Origin: Cephalotus follicularis | Taxonomy: Eukaryota; Streptophyta; Magnoliopsida; Oxalidales; Cephalotaceae | Assembly: GCA_001972305.1 (NCBI GenBank) | Contig: BDDD01000358.1 | Coordinates: 1 to 64,000, forward strand | Length of the DNA stretch: 64,000 nt | Direction of reading: 5' to 3' | Shown here: positions 11,301-22,519 of the stretch, piece by piece | Numbering within the stretch: position 1 is the first letter of the stretch | How the letters are laid out: the number at the start of each line of letters is the position of its first letter | Notes under the pieces: model-generated | Seen by the model: only the letters and a program-made list of their open reading frames with translations | What the model was told of the DNA's origin: nothing | The model's database searches: none | Made by a program: the position numbers and the translations under genes

Positions 11301-14032
11301 TCCCTTACGAACCCTGCCTGTATAAGCTTGCTCACCTCATCGGCTATTGCTTGTTGGCGTTCGGGAGCAAAATTCCTCTTCTTCTACCTGGTGGGAGTCC
11401 TCGCCGGGTCCACACTTAATCGATGAGTCATTACGCTTGGGCTGATCCCGGGGACTTCCTCTGCCGACCAGGCGAAGACATCCTTGTTGTCCCGGAGGAA
11501 TGTTATTAATTCCCCCTGCTCCTCCTCCCCGAGATGTGAGCCGACTTGGAAGGTTCTCTCAGGGTTACCCACTTCTAGGGGCACTTGGACCACGTATTCT
11601 ACGGGACGCGGGCGCTCAGGCTCCACGTCCCCTCTGAGCTCCACATTGGTAATGAAGAGGACCTTCTCCTTTCCATGGTCCAAAATGGCGGTCTTATAGC
11701 ATTGTCGGGCCCCCTGCTGGTCCCCTCTGGCCTCTCCTACGCCAAATCTCGTGGGGAACTTCATAAGCAGGTGCCTCGTGGACACTATTGCCTCCATCAG
11801 GTTCAGCCCCGGGTGCCCAATTATAGCGTTGTATGGGATGGGCCTGTCGACCACCAGGAAAGTCATTTGTACCTGGGTTTGGCGAGGAGCCGTGCCTGCC
11901 ACCACTGATAGGTCGATGAACCCCAGGGGATTGACCATTTCTCCTGCAAATCCGACAAGGGGGGTCTTTACTGGCTTCAGCTGGTCGACTGGTATCTTTA
12001 ACTGATCAAAGGCGTGTTTGTACAGGATGTCGACCGAGCTGCCACTGTCAATCAGGATCCTCTTTGTGGTGAAGAGTTCTACCATGAGAGTCACTACCAC
12101 TGGATCATCATGAGGGAGGCGTACTCCCTCGTAGTCTGCCTCAGAAAAGGATATCGCCTCCTCCTCTCCATCTGTCCTTAGCCTCTTACTGTGGTGGACC
12201 TGTTGCACCACCAGAGATTGTCTTCCATAAGCCTTCCGGGCGTTCTTATGGTCTCCACCTGATGCGACCCCTCCAGAGATGGTGTGGATAACACCCCTGG
12301 GCTTTTGCTGTGGCTCTTCCTCCCGATGGGGAGCCTCTTCTCTCCTTTGCTCCCTCCTTCCCTGGGGAGTCTCTCTATCCACATACTTACACAAATGCCC
12401 CCTCCGGATCAGATCCTCGATCTGATTTTCCAGTTGTCTGCATTCCTCGGTATCATGTCCATGATCACGATGGTATCGACAGTATTTCTCCACGTCCCTT
12501 CTCTCTGTCGGGGACCTCAACTTCTCAGGCCACTGAATGGGGACCTTGTCTTGCTCCACAGCGAGTATCCTGGTGCGGGTGTCCAGGAGGGGGGCAAAGT
12601 GGTTGTAGGTGGGGGCGGGTGCTCCCCCTTGAGTCGCGCCTTCCCTCCTGGAGAGTTTGTGCCGAAGGTCGTCCTTGGTCAGGTCCGACCTCTCCCTCTT
12701 CTTCTCCTTTTTCCCGGGGACATTTCTTTAATGCCCTCCTATTTCCTCCTGATGGTCCGACCAGGGGGTTTTTTGTCTCCTGGCCGCCATTTCCTCCTCC
12801 GCAATCACATATCTCTCTGCTCTTCTCAACAGGTTGGCCATATCCAGGGCAGGTCTCTTCAGGAGGGAGAATGTGAAAGAGGAGTTGTTCCTCAGGCCGT
12901 TGTTCAGAGCTGCCATGGCGAAAGACGGCTCCAGGTCCTTCACCGTGAGAGATTCCTTGTTGAACCTGGTCAGGTAGTCCCTCAACGACTCGTCCCTTCC
13001 TTGCACCACATTGATCAGGTGGGTTGCATTTCGCCTCTGCGTGGTGCTGTTCAGGAATTTGGTGACGAACAGCTCCGTAAGCTTGTCAAAGTCTCCTACT
13101 AACTTCTGGGCCAGGGCCGAGAACCAGGACTGGGCGGCTCCGGTTAATGTGGACGGGAACCCTCGGCAGAGCGTGGCGTCCGAGGCCTGGCATACCAACA
13201 TGGTTTGGATGTAGGTCTGGACATGCTGGAGGGGGTCCGTGGACCCGTCGTATTTGTCGAGGCTGGGGAGCCGAAACCCGCTAGGGATGCGCTCTGCCAT
13301 GATATCCGCTGTGAACGGATGGGCGGTGAGGTTGTGTACCTCCGCCAGATATCCTTTCGGTTTTTCGGCTCCTTGGAGCCTTTTCTCCACCTCCGCAAGC
13401 CTCTTATTCATTGCTTAATCCACGTCTTCAATGTTCCTGACCCTGCTAGAAACACGCGACCGCCCAGCCACTGCGGCTGTGTGGTCGTGCCTGCTCCCCT
13501 GCTCCGCCCCTGCTCTACGCGAAGCGTTGGTGGGCGCCGGCGCCTGCTCTACGCCTCTGGCCTCCACTTGGGGGTCTACCTCCATCGTCTGGTGCCCCGG
13601 ACGCGCTCTCCTGGGGTCTTTAGGTTGGTACTGAGCGGTCGAGGACTCCGCCCGGTGAGACACATTGATCTCGGGTCTTCTTCCCAGGGGATTGTTGTCC
13701 CCTGACCGCCCAAGGAGAAGTTCGTCTCCCCTCGACAGGTTTCGCCTAGCACCTCGTGGGTGCCGTGCCTCCATCTCTGGTCGATTGGGGTCGGAAACTC
13801 CTCGGGTCTCCTGCTGAACACGCCCGGCTTGCTGCTGTTGGTTGGCTATAGTTGTGGCCAGCAAGTCGATGATGCGCTCTGCCACCTGGAACAGGCGACT
13901 GAACTGCTCGCCCGTGACCGGGACTTGCTCTACGCCCATGGGGGCTTGGCTGGTTTGGGCCGTGTCATTCCCCGACGTAGGTTGGCTTCCACCTGCTGTG
14001 GAGTAATTGTTAGGGTTCTTCCTCGGAGGCAT
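8378..14032 (-). pseudogene. gag-pol polyprotein of element 1, broken by six stops
   Basis: One frame of 1,885 codons runs from the ATG at 14032 to the stop at 8378 with no frameshift. Order: gag core (about 13330-12760); zinc knuckle-like C-x2-H-x4-H-x4-C near 12440-12480; protease LIDSGSS near 12040; RT with YSGYNQI near 11110 and FGLKNAG near 11010; RNase H; a second RNase H with VDGSS near 10075, NNEAEWEAL and SDSQLVVG; integrase with CDKCQRN near 9300, MDFVGPLP near 9205, DNGKQF near 9025 and NGQAEVINREI near 8920. No chromodomain follows. Stops sit at 13415, 12728, 11384, 10985, 9473 and 9008. By comparison with element 2, five arose by C-to-T or G-to-A changes. The RT YxDD box reads YVDN, losing a catalytic aspartate. 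It cannot make an active polyprotein. Confidence 0.93.
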
Positions 14033-14057
14033 GATTCTAGATGACTTTTCGCCGCGG

Positions 14058-14075
14058 TTCCCACAGACGGCGCCA
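14058..14075 (-). other. Primer binding site of element 1
   Basis: Two bases inside the 5' LTR, the minus strand reads TGGCGCCGTCTGTGGGAA, a tRNA-3'-end complement beginning TGG. The same 18 bases lie at the same place in element 2. I do not assign the tRNA with certainty. Confidence 0.8.
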
Positions 14076-14077
14076 AC

Positions 14078-14357
14078 TGTTGATGCGGAAATCTCTCCCA
14101 CAACAGTACCCCACGTGTAGGGGCTTGATTTGTATTTGGGGAATGCGTGAATATGTCCGAGAAAGGGGGTCGATGATCCCTGCACAAGCAAGAGAATGGA
14201 GAAGGGTCCAGGAGGTTATTCTCTCGGGGGCACTCCGAAGCTTAAGTCAGTTGTTGTACAGAGAGTAATGGGTTCTTTGTATGCTAGAAGAAGAGAAAAA
14301 TGGCTGACCTTTGTATAACACGTGTCAGCGGGTTCAAAACGAATTTTTTCCATATCA
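14078..14357 (-). repeat. 5' LTR of element 1 (right), internally deleted
   Basis: 14078-14316 matches 3038-3276 with four substitutions. The copy then jumps to sequence equivalent to 3635 onward, so about 358 bp are lost, and it ends CCATATCA at 14357 directly before the target duplication CTTCT. The deletion removes the region expected to hold the transcription start of the element. Confidence 0.92.
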
Positions 14358-14517
14358 CTTCTTATCGAGTTAGTTTGATCAATAATTCATGAGTCAATTT
14401 TACCACATCAGAATGATTAGTTTATAAATGAATTAGTTGTTTATATTTGTATGATTAGTTTTGAAACATTCAAAGTTGTCATTTATTTTTTTGAAAAAGT
14501 AAATGTATATTAGGTTT

Positions 14518-14857
14518 AGGTGATGAATCACCTAAAACGACTTGTTTATGATTTATATTTTACAAATCCGACCGTTAGATTTGAAAATCTATATACGTAG
14601 ATCATATATACTAATTTCCAAGTCGATTGAATACTTCTAACTATTTCATTTTCATATAACAATTTGGACTGATATAAGTAGAAATGAGGAAAAATTAGCT
14701 TAATCGCCAAAATTGTTATATAAAAATGAAATAGTCGGAGAATTTCAATTCTCTTAAAAGTTAATATATATGATATACACATATAGATTATCAAATTGAA
14801 CTGTCGAATTTATAAAATATAACCCGTAAACAAGTCGTTTTTTAGTGATACAACGCA
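14518..14857. mobile_element. Foldback MITE-like element
   Basis: The left arm (AAACGACTTGTTTATG at about 14533, then ACCGTTAGATTTGAAAATCT and CTATTTCATTTTCATATAAC) is mirrored by the right arm, whose reverse complement reads AAACGACTTGTTTACG and so on. The arms are roughly 150 bp with about 75-80 percent identity by eye. The same family appears around element 2 (57885-58530). It lies just beyond the right end of element 1. Confidence 0.75.
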
Positions 14858-14865
14858 TAATATTG

Positions 14866-15282
14866 ATCCACCGTCTAAAACGATCTAACATATTTACTTT
14901 TATCTTATTTTTACAATATAACTTTTCTTTGTATATAATTTTATTAAAAACTTACTTAAAATATTTTAAAATACATAACGTTTGATCCCAAACATTAAAT
15001 CTTGGATTCGTCATCGTACTCCACTAAAGTGACATAATAATAATATGGTAAATAACACAAAATTTAATATATGTATTTCTTTTTTAAATTAAAAAATAAT
15101 ATATATCTCTCACATTTGTACGCCCATTATTTTTTAAATTGACATGTTATTTAATTATAAAAAATACTATAATAAAATAAAATGTGACATAAGATGATTA
15201 TAGTTCAATTCCACACACACGTACAAAAAGAAAAGGAAGTAGACAAAAAGAAGAAGCAGAGGCGGAGTTGTTATTTTGGAAG
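14866..15282 (+). promoter_or_regulatory. AT-rich upstream region of the HDA6-like gene
   Basis: This stretch holds AT-rich DNA, several TATA-like runs (for example near 15160-15180) and a purine-rich leader (AAAAAGAAGAAGCAGAGG) before the ATG at 15283. No single TATA box or start site can be chosen. Confidence 0.35.
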
Positions 15283-18200
15283 ATGAGCGAGCCAACAGAG
15301 GGGGCGTCGCTTCCATCAGGACCGGACGCGACAAAACGAAGGGTGACCTACTTCTACGAGCCCACAATCGGTGACTACTATTACGGTCAAGGCCACCCAA
15401 TGAAGCCCCACCGGATCCGCATGGCCCATAACCTCATTGTCCACTATTCCCTCCACCGTCTCATGGAGATCAACCGCCCCTTCCCCGCCGGCCCCGCTGA
15501 CATCCGCCGCTTCCACACCGACGACTACGTTCAGTTCCTTTCCACCGTCACCCCCGACTCTCAGCTCGACCCCGCCAACAACCGCTACCTCAAGCGCTTC
15601 AACGTCGGAGAGGACTGTCCCGTCTTCGAAGGCTTGTTTGGCTTCTGTCAGGCGTCTGCCGGAGGCTCCATCGGCGCCGCTGTTAAGCTGAATCGAGGGG
15701 ACGCTGATATTGCGATTAACTGGGCTGGTGGGTTGCATCATGCTAAGAAGAGCGAGGCTTCGGGCTTTTGTTACGTTAACGATATCGTGCTTGGGATTCT
15801 CGAGTTGCTCAAAGTTCACCAGGTAATTAATATTATTAGCTCTTTGTGTTTTTCATTTCTTAATGTTTTCTTTTCTGGGTTTTGTTGTGCTATTTTTGGG
15901 TAGATTAGGGTTTTGTATTGTTGTAGTTTATTATTCAATAGGATGTTAAGGTTTTATTTGGTCTGGTTGCTCATAAAATCTTTTGAAACTTTGGAATTAT
16001 GGTAGTTTCATGAATCAGGTAGCGTTGATGTCACTTAGCTTAAGTGTAATTGGTAAGGGCCTTGGTAGTGAAACATCAACTCTTAGGTTCGATTTTATAT
16101 GAAAGCATCCGTATACACTTAGGATTGGAGGATTTAGAGAGAACAGAAGGGTCACCCCCGTTGCGTAACCTAATTTTTTTTTAAACAATGTATTAGGTAG
16201 CTCTTCGTTTCCAGCATTTTCTTTCAAAGTCTGGGAAGAAGTTCAGGTGTATTATAATATTTAGCTTTGTTCTTTAATATCTAGCTTAGCTTTCATTAGT
16301 GACAGAGATTTGGATTCCAATTTCTTGTGAGTTTGTGCAGAAAATTGATTATTGAATTCGGTTGTTATTGTAAGCGTACAGTGGCCTGTTGGGGTTGGTC
16401 ATTGAGTTCCTTAAGAGTTTGATAATTGTATGGTTTTTCTTTTTGTATATATTTGGAAATTAAAGTTATGGTATAGACGTCTTAGTTTAATGTTGATGTG
16501 GTATGTTATTCTGTTTTTGAGGAAGGGGGTGAACACATTGTTATTATGGATTATATAGCTGAGGTTGATAGATTCCTACTTGTACTCTGTGTTAGTTCTC
16601 TGAGCTTTGGCTGAGATTTTCAGCTTGAGTGTTAATTTTATTCTAGTGATGGTTGTTGTCAATTGCTTGCCATGCTTTACTATTTTTCTGCAATTGAACA
16701 TAGTGCTAGGCAGTAGTTGCTTAAATACACATGCATTGAGTTGTGAAATTGTATGCATATACTCGGATGACTGCACGTTTTTTAATATGTAAAATAGTTA
16801 TTTGATATTCGCTTTTTAATTCCTAATCTGTTGATTTTCAAGGAGAAAAGTTGATGTGATTGTTTACTTTTGTTTTTTACTCGAGCATATATTTGCATTT
16901 TTGTGCAAAATTGATTTTTTTTATTATTTATTCATGTTCTGTGGTATTATCACATCAGTTTACCTCGTACTATGGAGATACATCTTGAGGCCTTGTTATG
17001 CCTTTAATCGAACCTTTTGTTTGATGATTTTTCTGTTATTTCCAAAACTCATGCACGAGAATAATTTTTTAGATAAGTCAATGTTATTTAGTTATATATC
17101 CGAATACTTTATTTCAATGTGCTTGGACAGCGTGTGCTGTATGTCGACATTGATGTTCACCATGGAGATGGTGTTGAGGAGGCTTTTTACACCACCGACA
17201 GAGTCATGACTGTGTCTTTCCATAAATTGGGGGACTTTTTCCCAGGGAGTGGACATATCAGGGATGTTGGAGAGGCAAAGGGGAAGTACTACGCTCTGAA
17301 TGTCCCATTAAATGACGGGATGGATGACGAGAACTTCCGTGGTCTGTTTCGGCCCATTATCCAAAAAGTTATGCAGGTTTATCAGCCAGATGCGGTCGTT
17401 CTCCAATGTGGAGCAGATTCACTGTCTGGTGACAGGTTGGGGTGCTTCAACTTATCTGTGAAGGGCCATGCTGATTGCCTTCGCTTCCTAAGATCTTTTA
17501 ATGTGCCTCTGATGGTCTTGGGCGGTGGTGGGTACACCATCCGGAATGTTGCCCGTTGCTGGTGCTATGAGGTCTTTCCCTCTCTCTTATTGAAGCCCTT
17601 ATTAACCTTTGTTGGTTTTGAAATTTTGTTTTACTTAAATACTTACCTCCATTAATTTGTTATAGACTGCAGTTGCTGTAGGGGTAGAACCTGATAATAA
17701 ATTGCCTTACAATGAATATTATGAGTATTTTGGCCCAGATTACACTCTCCATGTAGCACCAAGCAATATGGAGAACTTAAATGTGCCCAGAGATATGGAA
17801 AAGATAAGGTGATTTTGAAGTCTGAATCACTACTCTATTGTTTCAATTGCAACTACGCTATTGGTTGTATTCCTGAACTATATCTGAAAATCTTAAGTTC
17901 ATTCTTCGTGCCTTCATTGTTCATCCCAAATATGATTTGGTAATATGGTGTCAACATTAAAATTGTTTTATTGTGTTATTCAGAGGTGTTTTGCATATTA
18001 TGGAGCTCCTCATCTTCAGAGAAATTTTTTCGTGTATCTGGTTATTCTGGAAACAGAACCTTTGTTCCCGTTTGAATTTGCAGTTGGTTTGTGCGATTCT
18101 TACCTGTGATTTTCTTTTGCATTTCTTAACTATAATGTTGTTATTGTACTGCTGATAGTTATGAATACTACAAGGTACGAATCTTGTGTGTTTTTTAACC

Positions 18201-20693
18201 ATGAAGAGTACTAACCTTTACGTCTAGTGTTATTTACTCGAGAACTGGTTTTATAAATAGATTAGGTTACGCTCTAGTTTTATTTATTCCTGAATGGTTT
18301 TTTATCGAATTATGCACTAGTGTTGGTTGAGTAATCTTTGGTGCCTTCTGAATTTAATTCTTTAAAAACTAAATGGTCCATTTTCACTATTGATTTTTAT
18401 GTACATGGATGAGGGTCTTTTTACTCCTGTTTTACACCTTATTCTGCACCTTCCACCTACATAAATCTTACAATCTTAATTTTGTTTGACCACCTTCCAG
18501 TTCCTCTCTTCTTTAAGAAATACTCATTTATGCCTCTTTTCCTCAAGTGTAATAACTACTGTCTCCCTATTTTTTTAGCCCAAACACCAAAACAATTTTT
18601 GCTCGTTATTTTGTTATTATCTACAATACTTCAAAATTGTGAAGAGAGACTAAATTAGTTAAGGATTGTAAGAGGAGAAGAGGGAGAGTGATGGAGCTGT
18701 TTTTGATGGTTCGCACTTTGAGGTTGAGGAGGATAGAGGAGAAATAAATGGAGGGAGAGAGAGGGAGAGAAAGCAGTAAAGAGGAGAGATAAATTAACAG
18801 GTGTCAGAATTTAAATAAAATTGAGACTTTGGATCCTTTCACATACACACCCACCCACACCCCCCCACCACCCACCCACACACTCCCATCCCCAGCCACC
18901 CACCAACACACACACACACACACACATATATAATGGAATGTGCTCGACATGGTGTCTAAACTAGACACTTGTCACTCCATATGGGACTTATAATTTATAT
19001 TTTATGAATCAAACCGTTAGATTTGAATTCTATCTATTCTATCGTGCATGCCAATTTTTAAGCCACATATAAGTTCCAAGAATTATGGGATGAATTGCTT
19101 AAGTGAGGATCTATGACAATAGCCCCTTTCCATGTATTATATAAATACATTTGTATATATCTTCATACGACCATACATGTAGCGTTTATGGTATGCTTGA
19201 TCATAAAGTAAATAATAGATTCTTAGATGGAAAGGTTTTCTTTTAATCCATTAATGCTTCTACTTGGTATATCATTAATTTTCTTTTAGTTTACCAAAAA
19301 CTTCAGCATTAAACATGTTTGAGAGTGCCGAGCGTATTTACTTATAATATATGTATTTTTAGTTAGCTTGAGATTCTCTCTTCCTCACTCTCTCCCATTT
19401 TCCATTTCACTCGGGCATGAGCTGTTTTTTTACCCCTTCTTCTTTTGTTAGTGATCATATGCTTTATTTGTGGCCCATATGTTGGGGATTTTATGAGTAC
19501 TATTTTTTCAGGAACACGCTATTAGAGCAACTTTCTAAAATAGTCCATGCACCGAGTGTACCTTTTCAGACGACACCTCCCACTACACAAGTTCCGGAAG
19601 AGGTTGGTAGCCAATGCTAAAAGTTTGATCGTTATCGTAGATATTGCCTTTAAACTTTCTTCTGTTTTGATTTCTCTAGATGATCTGTTTGATGTAGGCG
19701 GAAGAGGAAATGGATGAGAAGCCAAATCGTCGCATTTGGAATGGCGAGGACTATGATTCAGATCCTGATGAAGTTGAGAAACCTCGACATAAGTTCTCAA
19801 ACGCTAGTGAGTGTTTGACAAATGCTGAGATGAGGTAAGGAAGTTCTCAAACTCCAGTGAGTGTTTGAGAAATGCTGAGATGAGTTAAGGCTTTATGTTC
19901 CAAGCAATAGAACTGTTTAAGAGATTTTTTGTTGTTGCAAGAACTTAATATGGCAGCTTCATTAGGACGAGTAATCCAAACTCAAAACTTTAATGTTATT
20001 ACTTGATTAGGAGTTCATGTTAGGTACTTGTTTATGTTACAGAGGGTTGCAATCCAGCCGACTTGTGAGCCATTCAGACCAATTTAGACAACATTCAAAC
20101 TGCAAGTCCGTTATTATGTTGAACCAAACAAAGACTCAAAATTACAGGACTCAATACACGACAATTAAATAATGGCTACTAATTTTTTTAAACAATGTAT
20201 TAATATGAAATCGACTTATATGATAGCTCGCCAGATTTCATCTTTTCAATCTCCATAAAGGAAGAAATGAGATTATGCTAGGTGACAGTTCCTCATAGAA
20301 GTTTAAATTGCCGTAAATAACAATATCTCAAAAAGTAGTGTTTACTAATTGAATTTTAAGTGTAAACGACATGAGTCAAGCTCGAGCTCGGCTCGTTTAA
20401 AATGAAACTCTCCTTTTTTTAATCAATGAGCCTAGTTTTTTGGCAGGCTGAGCTTGAGCGCGAGCAGCTTGACTTTATTGCAGCCCTAGTGCTACATCTT
20501 TCTCTATTAACTGTTATCTGAAGATAAGAGAGACAGTAATTCTGAAAGGCTGAAACATTGTTAATCTGGCCATGTTTACGTTTTGGTACTCTTCAATCTG
20601 AGGTATTTTTGTGGTTTCTTTTTCCCCAGGAATGGAGCAGACGAAATGGAGGAAGATATATCCAACACCTTGACACCATGGAACAATTGTTAG
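15283..20693 (+). CDS. HDA6: RPD3-type class I histone deacetylase, HDA6-like
   Basis: Six exons: 15283-15822, 17131-17571, 17666-17808, 19512-19602, 19698-19834, 20630-20693, all GT-AG, total 1,416 nt (471 aa, the length I recall for Arabidopsis HDA6). The enzyme removes acetyl groups from histone lysines in the nucleus using zinc; HDA6 acts in silencing of transposons and rDNA. The catalytic core is complete: GGLHHAKK (His152, His153), zinc ligands Asp188, His190 and Asp276, and Tyr315 in GGGGY. The N-terminus ([22 protein letters not shown]) fits HDA6 better than HDA19. The C-terminal tail is acidic. Intron 1 is 1,308 nt and intron 3 is 1,703 nt with simple and MITE-like repeats. A 50-bp duplication follows exon 5. 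Confidence 0.93.
18841..18928 (+). repeat. CA/CCCA-rich simple repeat in HDA6 intron 3
   Basis: Runs of ACACCC and CCCACC pass into (CA)n and ATATAT. Beyond it (about 18955-19110) a sequence with ACCGTTAGATTTGA resembles one arm of the foldback MITE at 14518. Confidence 0.8.
19790..19889 (+). repeat. 50-bp tandem duplication over the exon 5 / intron 5 junction of HDA6
   Basis: AAGTTCTCAAACGCTAGTGA and the following bases to GATGAGGTAAGG (19790-19839) repeat immediately as AAGTTCTCAAACTCCAGTGA to GATGAGTTAAGG (19840-19889). The first copy holds the donor GAG/GTAAGG; the second has changed to GAG/TTAAGG, leaving only a weaker GA/GTTAAG. Confidence 0.9.
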
Positions 20694-22519
20694 CTTCTAG
20701 TTTGTAGTTACTTTGGATCATGTAGACATGATGAAACCGTATTAATGCGAGGTTAATAGGTTAAAGCCAAAAGATATTTCCAACTAGCCTTCGCAGATCC
20801 TTTTTGATGAGCACTAGAGGAGGCCCCTACAAATTGTGTAGTAGTAGTGTGTGTCCACCTTTTGTTATCATATTACTTCATTTTGTTACAATCAAATCTA
20901 CTTTTTATATGCGAACAGAATGTCGATACATGTATTGCACAGGTAGAAAATTAATCTTTGAGATAGCAAAGCTTTTTTCTTTTAGAATTATGGTGTGAAG
21001 TGTGATCTTATTCATACTGTGAGTTTTGTCTGATCCAAAGTAGTACATTATAACTCAGTTTTTTTTTTAATTATATATTGTTCAGAAAGGGAAAGGTTAA
21101 ATTTTTAAAAAGAATGATTTTTTAATCTTAAATATATTTTATAATATTTATTTGACCAATAAGCGATATTTTATTAAAAATATTATTAACATAGATTAAA
21201 TTATTAGGTGAATCAAAAATTCAGAATTATTGTCATGCGAGTCTTACGTTAGAAATTTCCTAAGTGTAATAGTATTAATTTGTTATTTGTCTAATATCTA
21301 TTCAATAAATTATGTTTTTTTGGGCTTACTTAGAATGAGACTCTTGGTTGACATTAGTCGTCTATACATTACGTATTATTGACATCATAAATCTAATTAC
21401 ACGTGGTAGCCATTAATAATAGTAAGGTGTAAAGTCAATGGTAATCTTTCTCATCAATTATTTAAAGACGTGAGAGTTATTAGAAAAAGAGTGTAGAGTG
21501 ATTTAAATGCGAAAGGAGAAACTCATGGTTTTTATTTTAAAGATGAAGGATTTTGAGGAGATAATGTGATAATCAGTTAATTGAGATGAAAATCTAATAA
21601 TAAGGGGACAAAAATTCATTGTTTTGTTTATAGAATCTTTTGAAAGTTGGAAATCTTTAATGAAAGCTCGAAAGATATTAAAAGTTTTTAAAAACGGATC
21701 TCAAAATGCAACTCCATACAGTTGTCGTGAACAGTTTTAAAAAGGTTTTTATGTGCAAATTCAAAATTAATGGACATAAGATAAACATGTGAAGTTATGT
21801 AAGGTTACAAACGATTTTAATAATTTATATAAAAAGAGAATCGAAACAAAGGGGGAACCACTTAAGCATTTTAATAGCATGTAATCATTAGTTAATTTCT
21901 TGTTATTCAGTCGGTGTAATTAAGTTGTGCTCTTATGACTCGAAGTAAGTGTCGATTAATTTCATTCATTTCTTTTGTTATATATTTATTCTTTTATTGT
22001 ATATTTTATTTGTTCAAGTTTTTTTAGTCAAGATAAGGGAATTCACTTTTTTCATTTGTTAAGTTCAATTGATCAGCTTATGATTGTCTCGAACTCTGCT
22101 TTAAATCTACTTAAGATTCAATTAAATCCACCTTAATTCGAATAAACATGGTTCGATTAATCGTCTTAAAATTTTTAATATTTTAATTCTATTTAGAGTT
22201 TGATCGAATTCATTTTATTACCAGCATGCTTGAAAGTAAAAATGGCACAATCAAATCAAATGTGATAGAGTGGAATGTGATTTTATGATTGATTGTATTT
22301 ATAAGAGTTGTATATACCAAAATTGTTTGCTTTATATCCATATTACCTTTAGTACATAATTATTATGTGACCCAAATGTGAGAATGGCACCCTGTATAAG
22401 TTACGTGATCCCCGTTAAAGGGTAAATGGCTGTGAATCACCCTTTAATTCAATTCCAAATTCCAATACTACAAACACATATTTGAGAGTTGTTGGTCGCC
22501 AGCCAGTAGTGCACATGAT
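20694..22519. other. HDA6 3' UTR and AT-rich intergenic DNA
   Basis: The 3' UTR probably ends within about 300 bp after the stop. The rest is AT-rich with no open frame or repeat I recognise. The last 100 bp upstream of 22520 should contain the promoter of the next gene. Confidence 0.4.

Larger units (their letters stand above)
3038..14357 (-). mobile_element. Ty3/gypsy Tat-like LTR retrotransposon, element 1, with TSD CTTCT
   Basis: Both ends carry the same LTR start (TGTTGATGC at 3038 and 14078). The element is bounded by a perfect 5-bp duplication, CTTCT, at 3033-3037 and 14358-14362. gag-pol reads on the minus strand, so the right LTR is the 5' LTR, with the primer site just inside it. 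In element order it holds gag, protease, RT, RNase H, a second RNase H, integrase, a non-coding spacer, an opposite-strand gene, a tandem array and the 3' LTR. A second, archaeal-type RNase H after the usual RT-RNase H, plus extra ORFs, is known for the Tat lineage. Five differences over about 266 aligned LTR bases suggest a fairly recent insertion. It is non-autonomous now: gag-pol has six stops and a mutated RT active site. Confidence 0.93.

Noticed and set aside
12284..13102. Plus-strand frame of 272 codons over gag
   Set aside because: It mirrors the conserved gag frame on the minus strand and has no independent protein features.
15283..20693. Assignment as HDA19
   Set aside because: The N-terminal residues, total length and short C-terminal tail fit HDA6 better.
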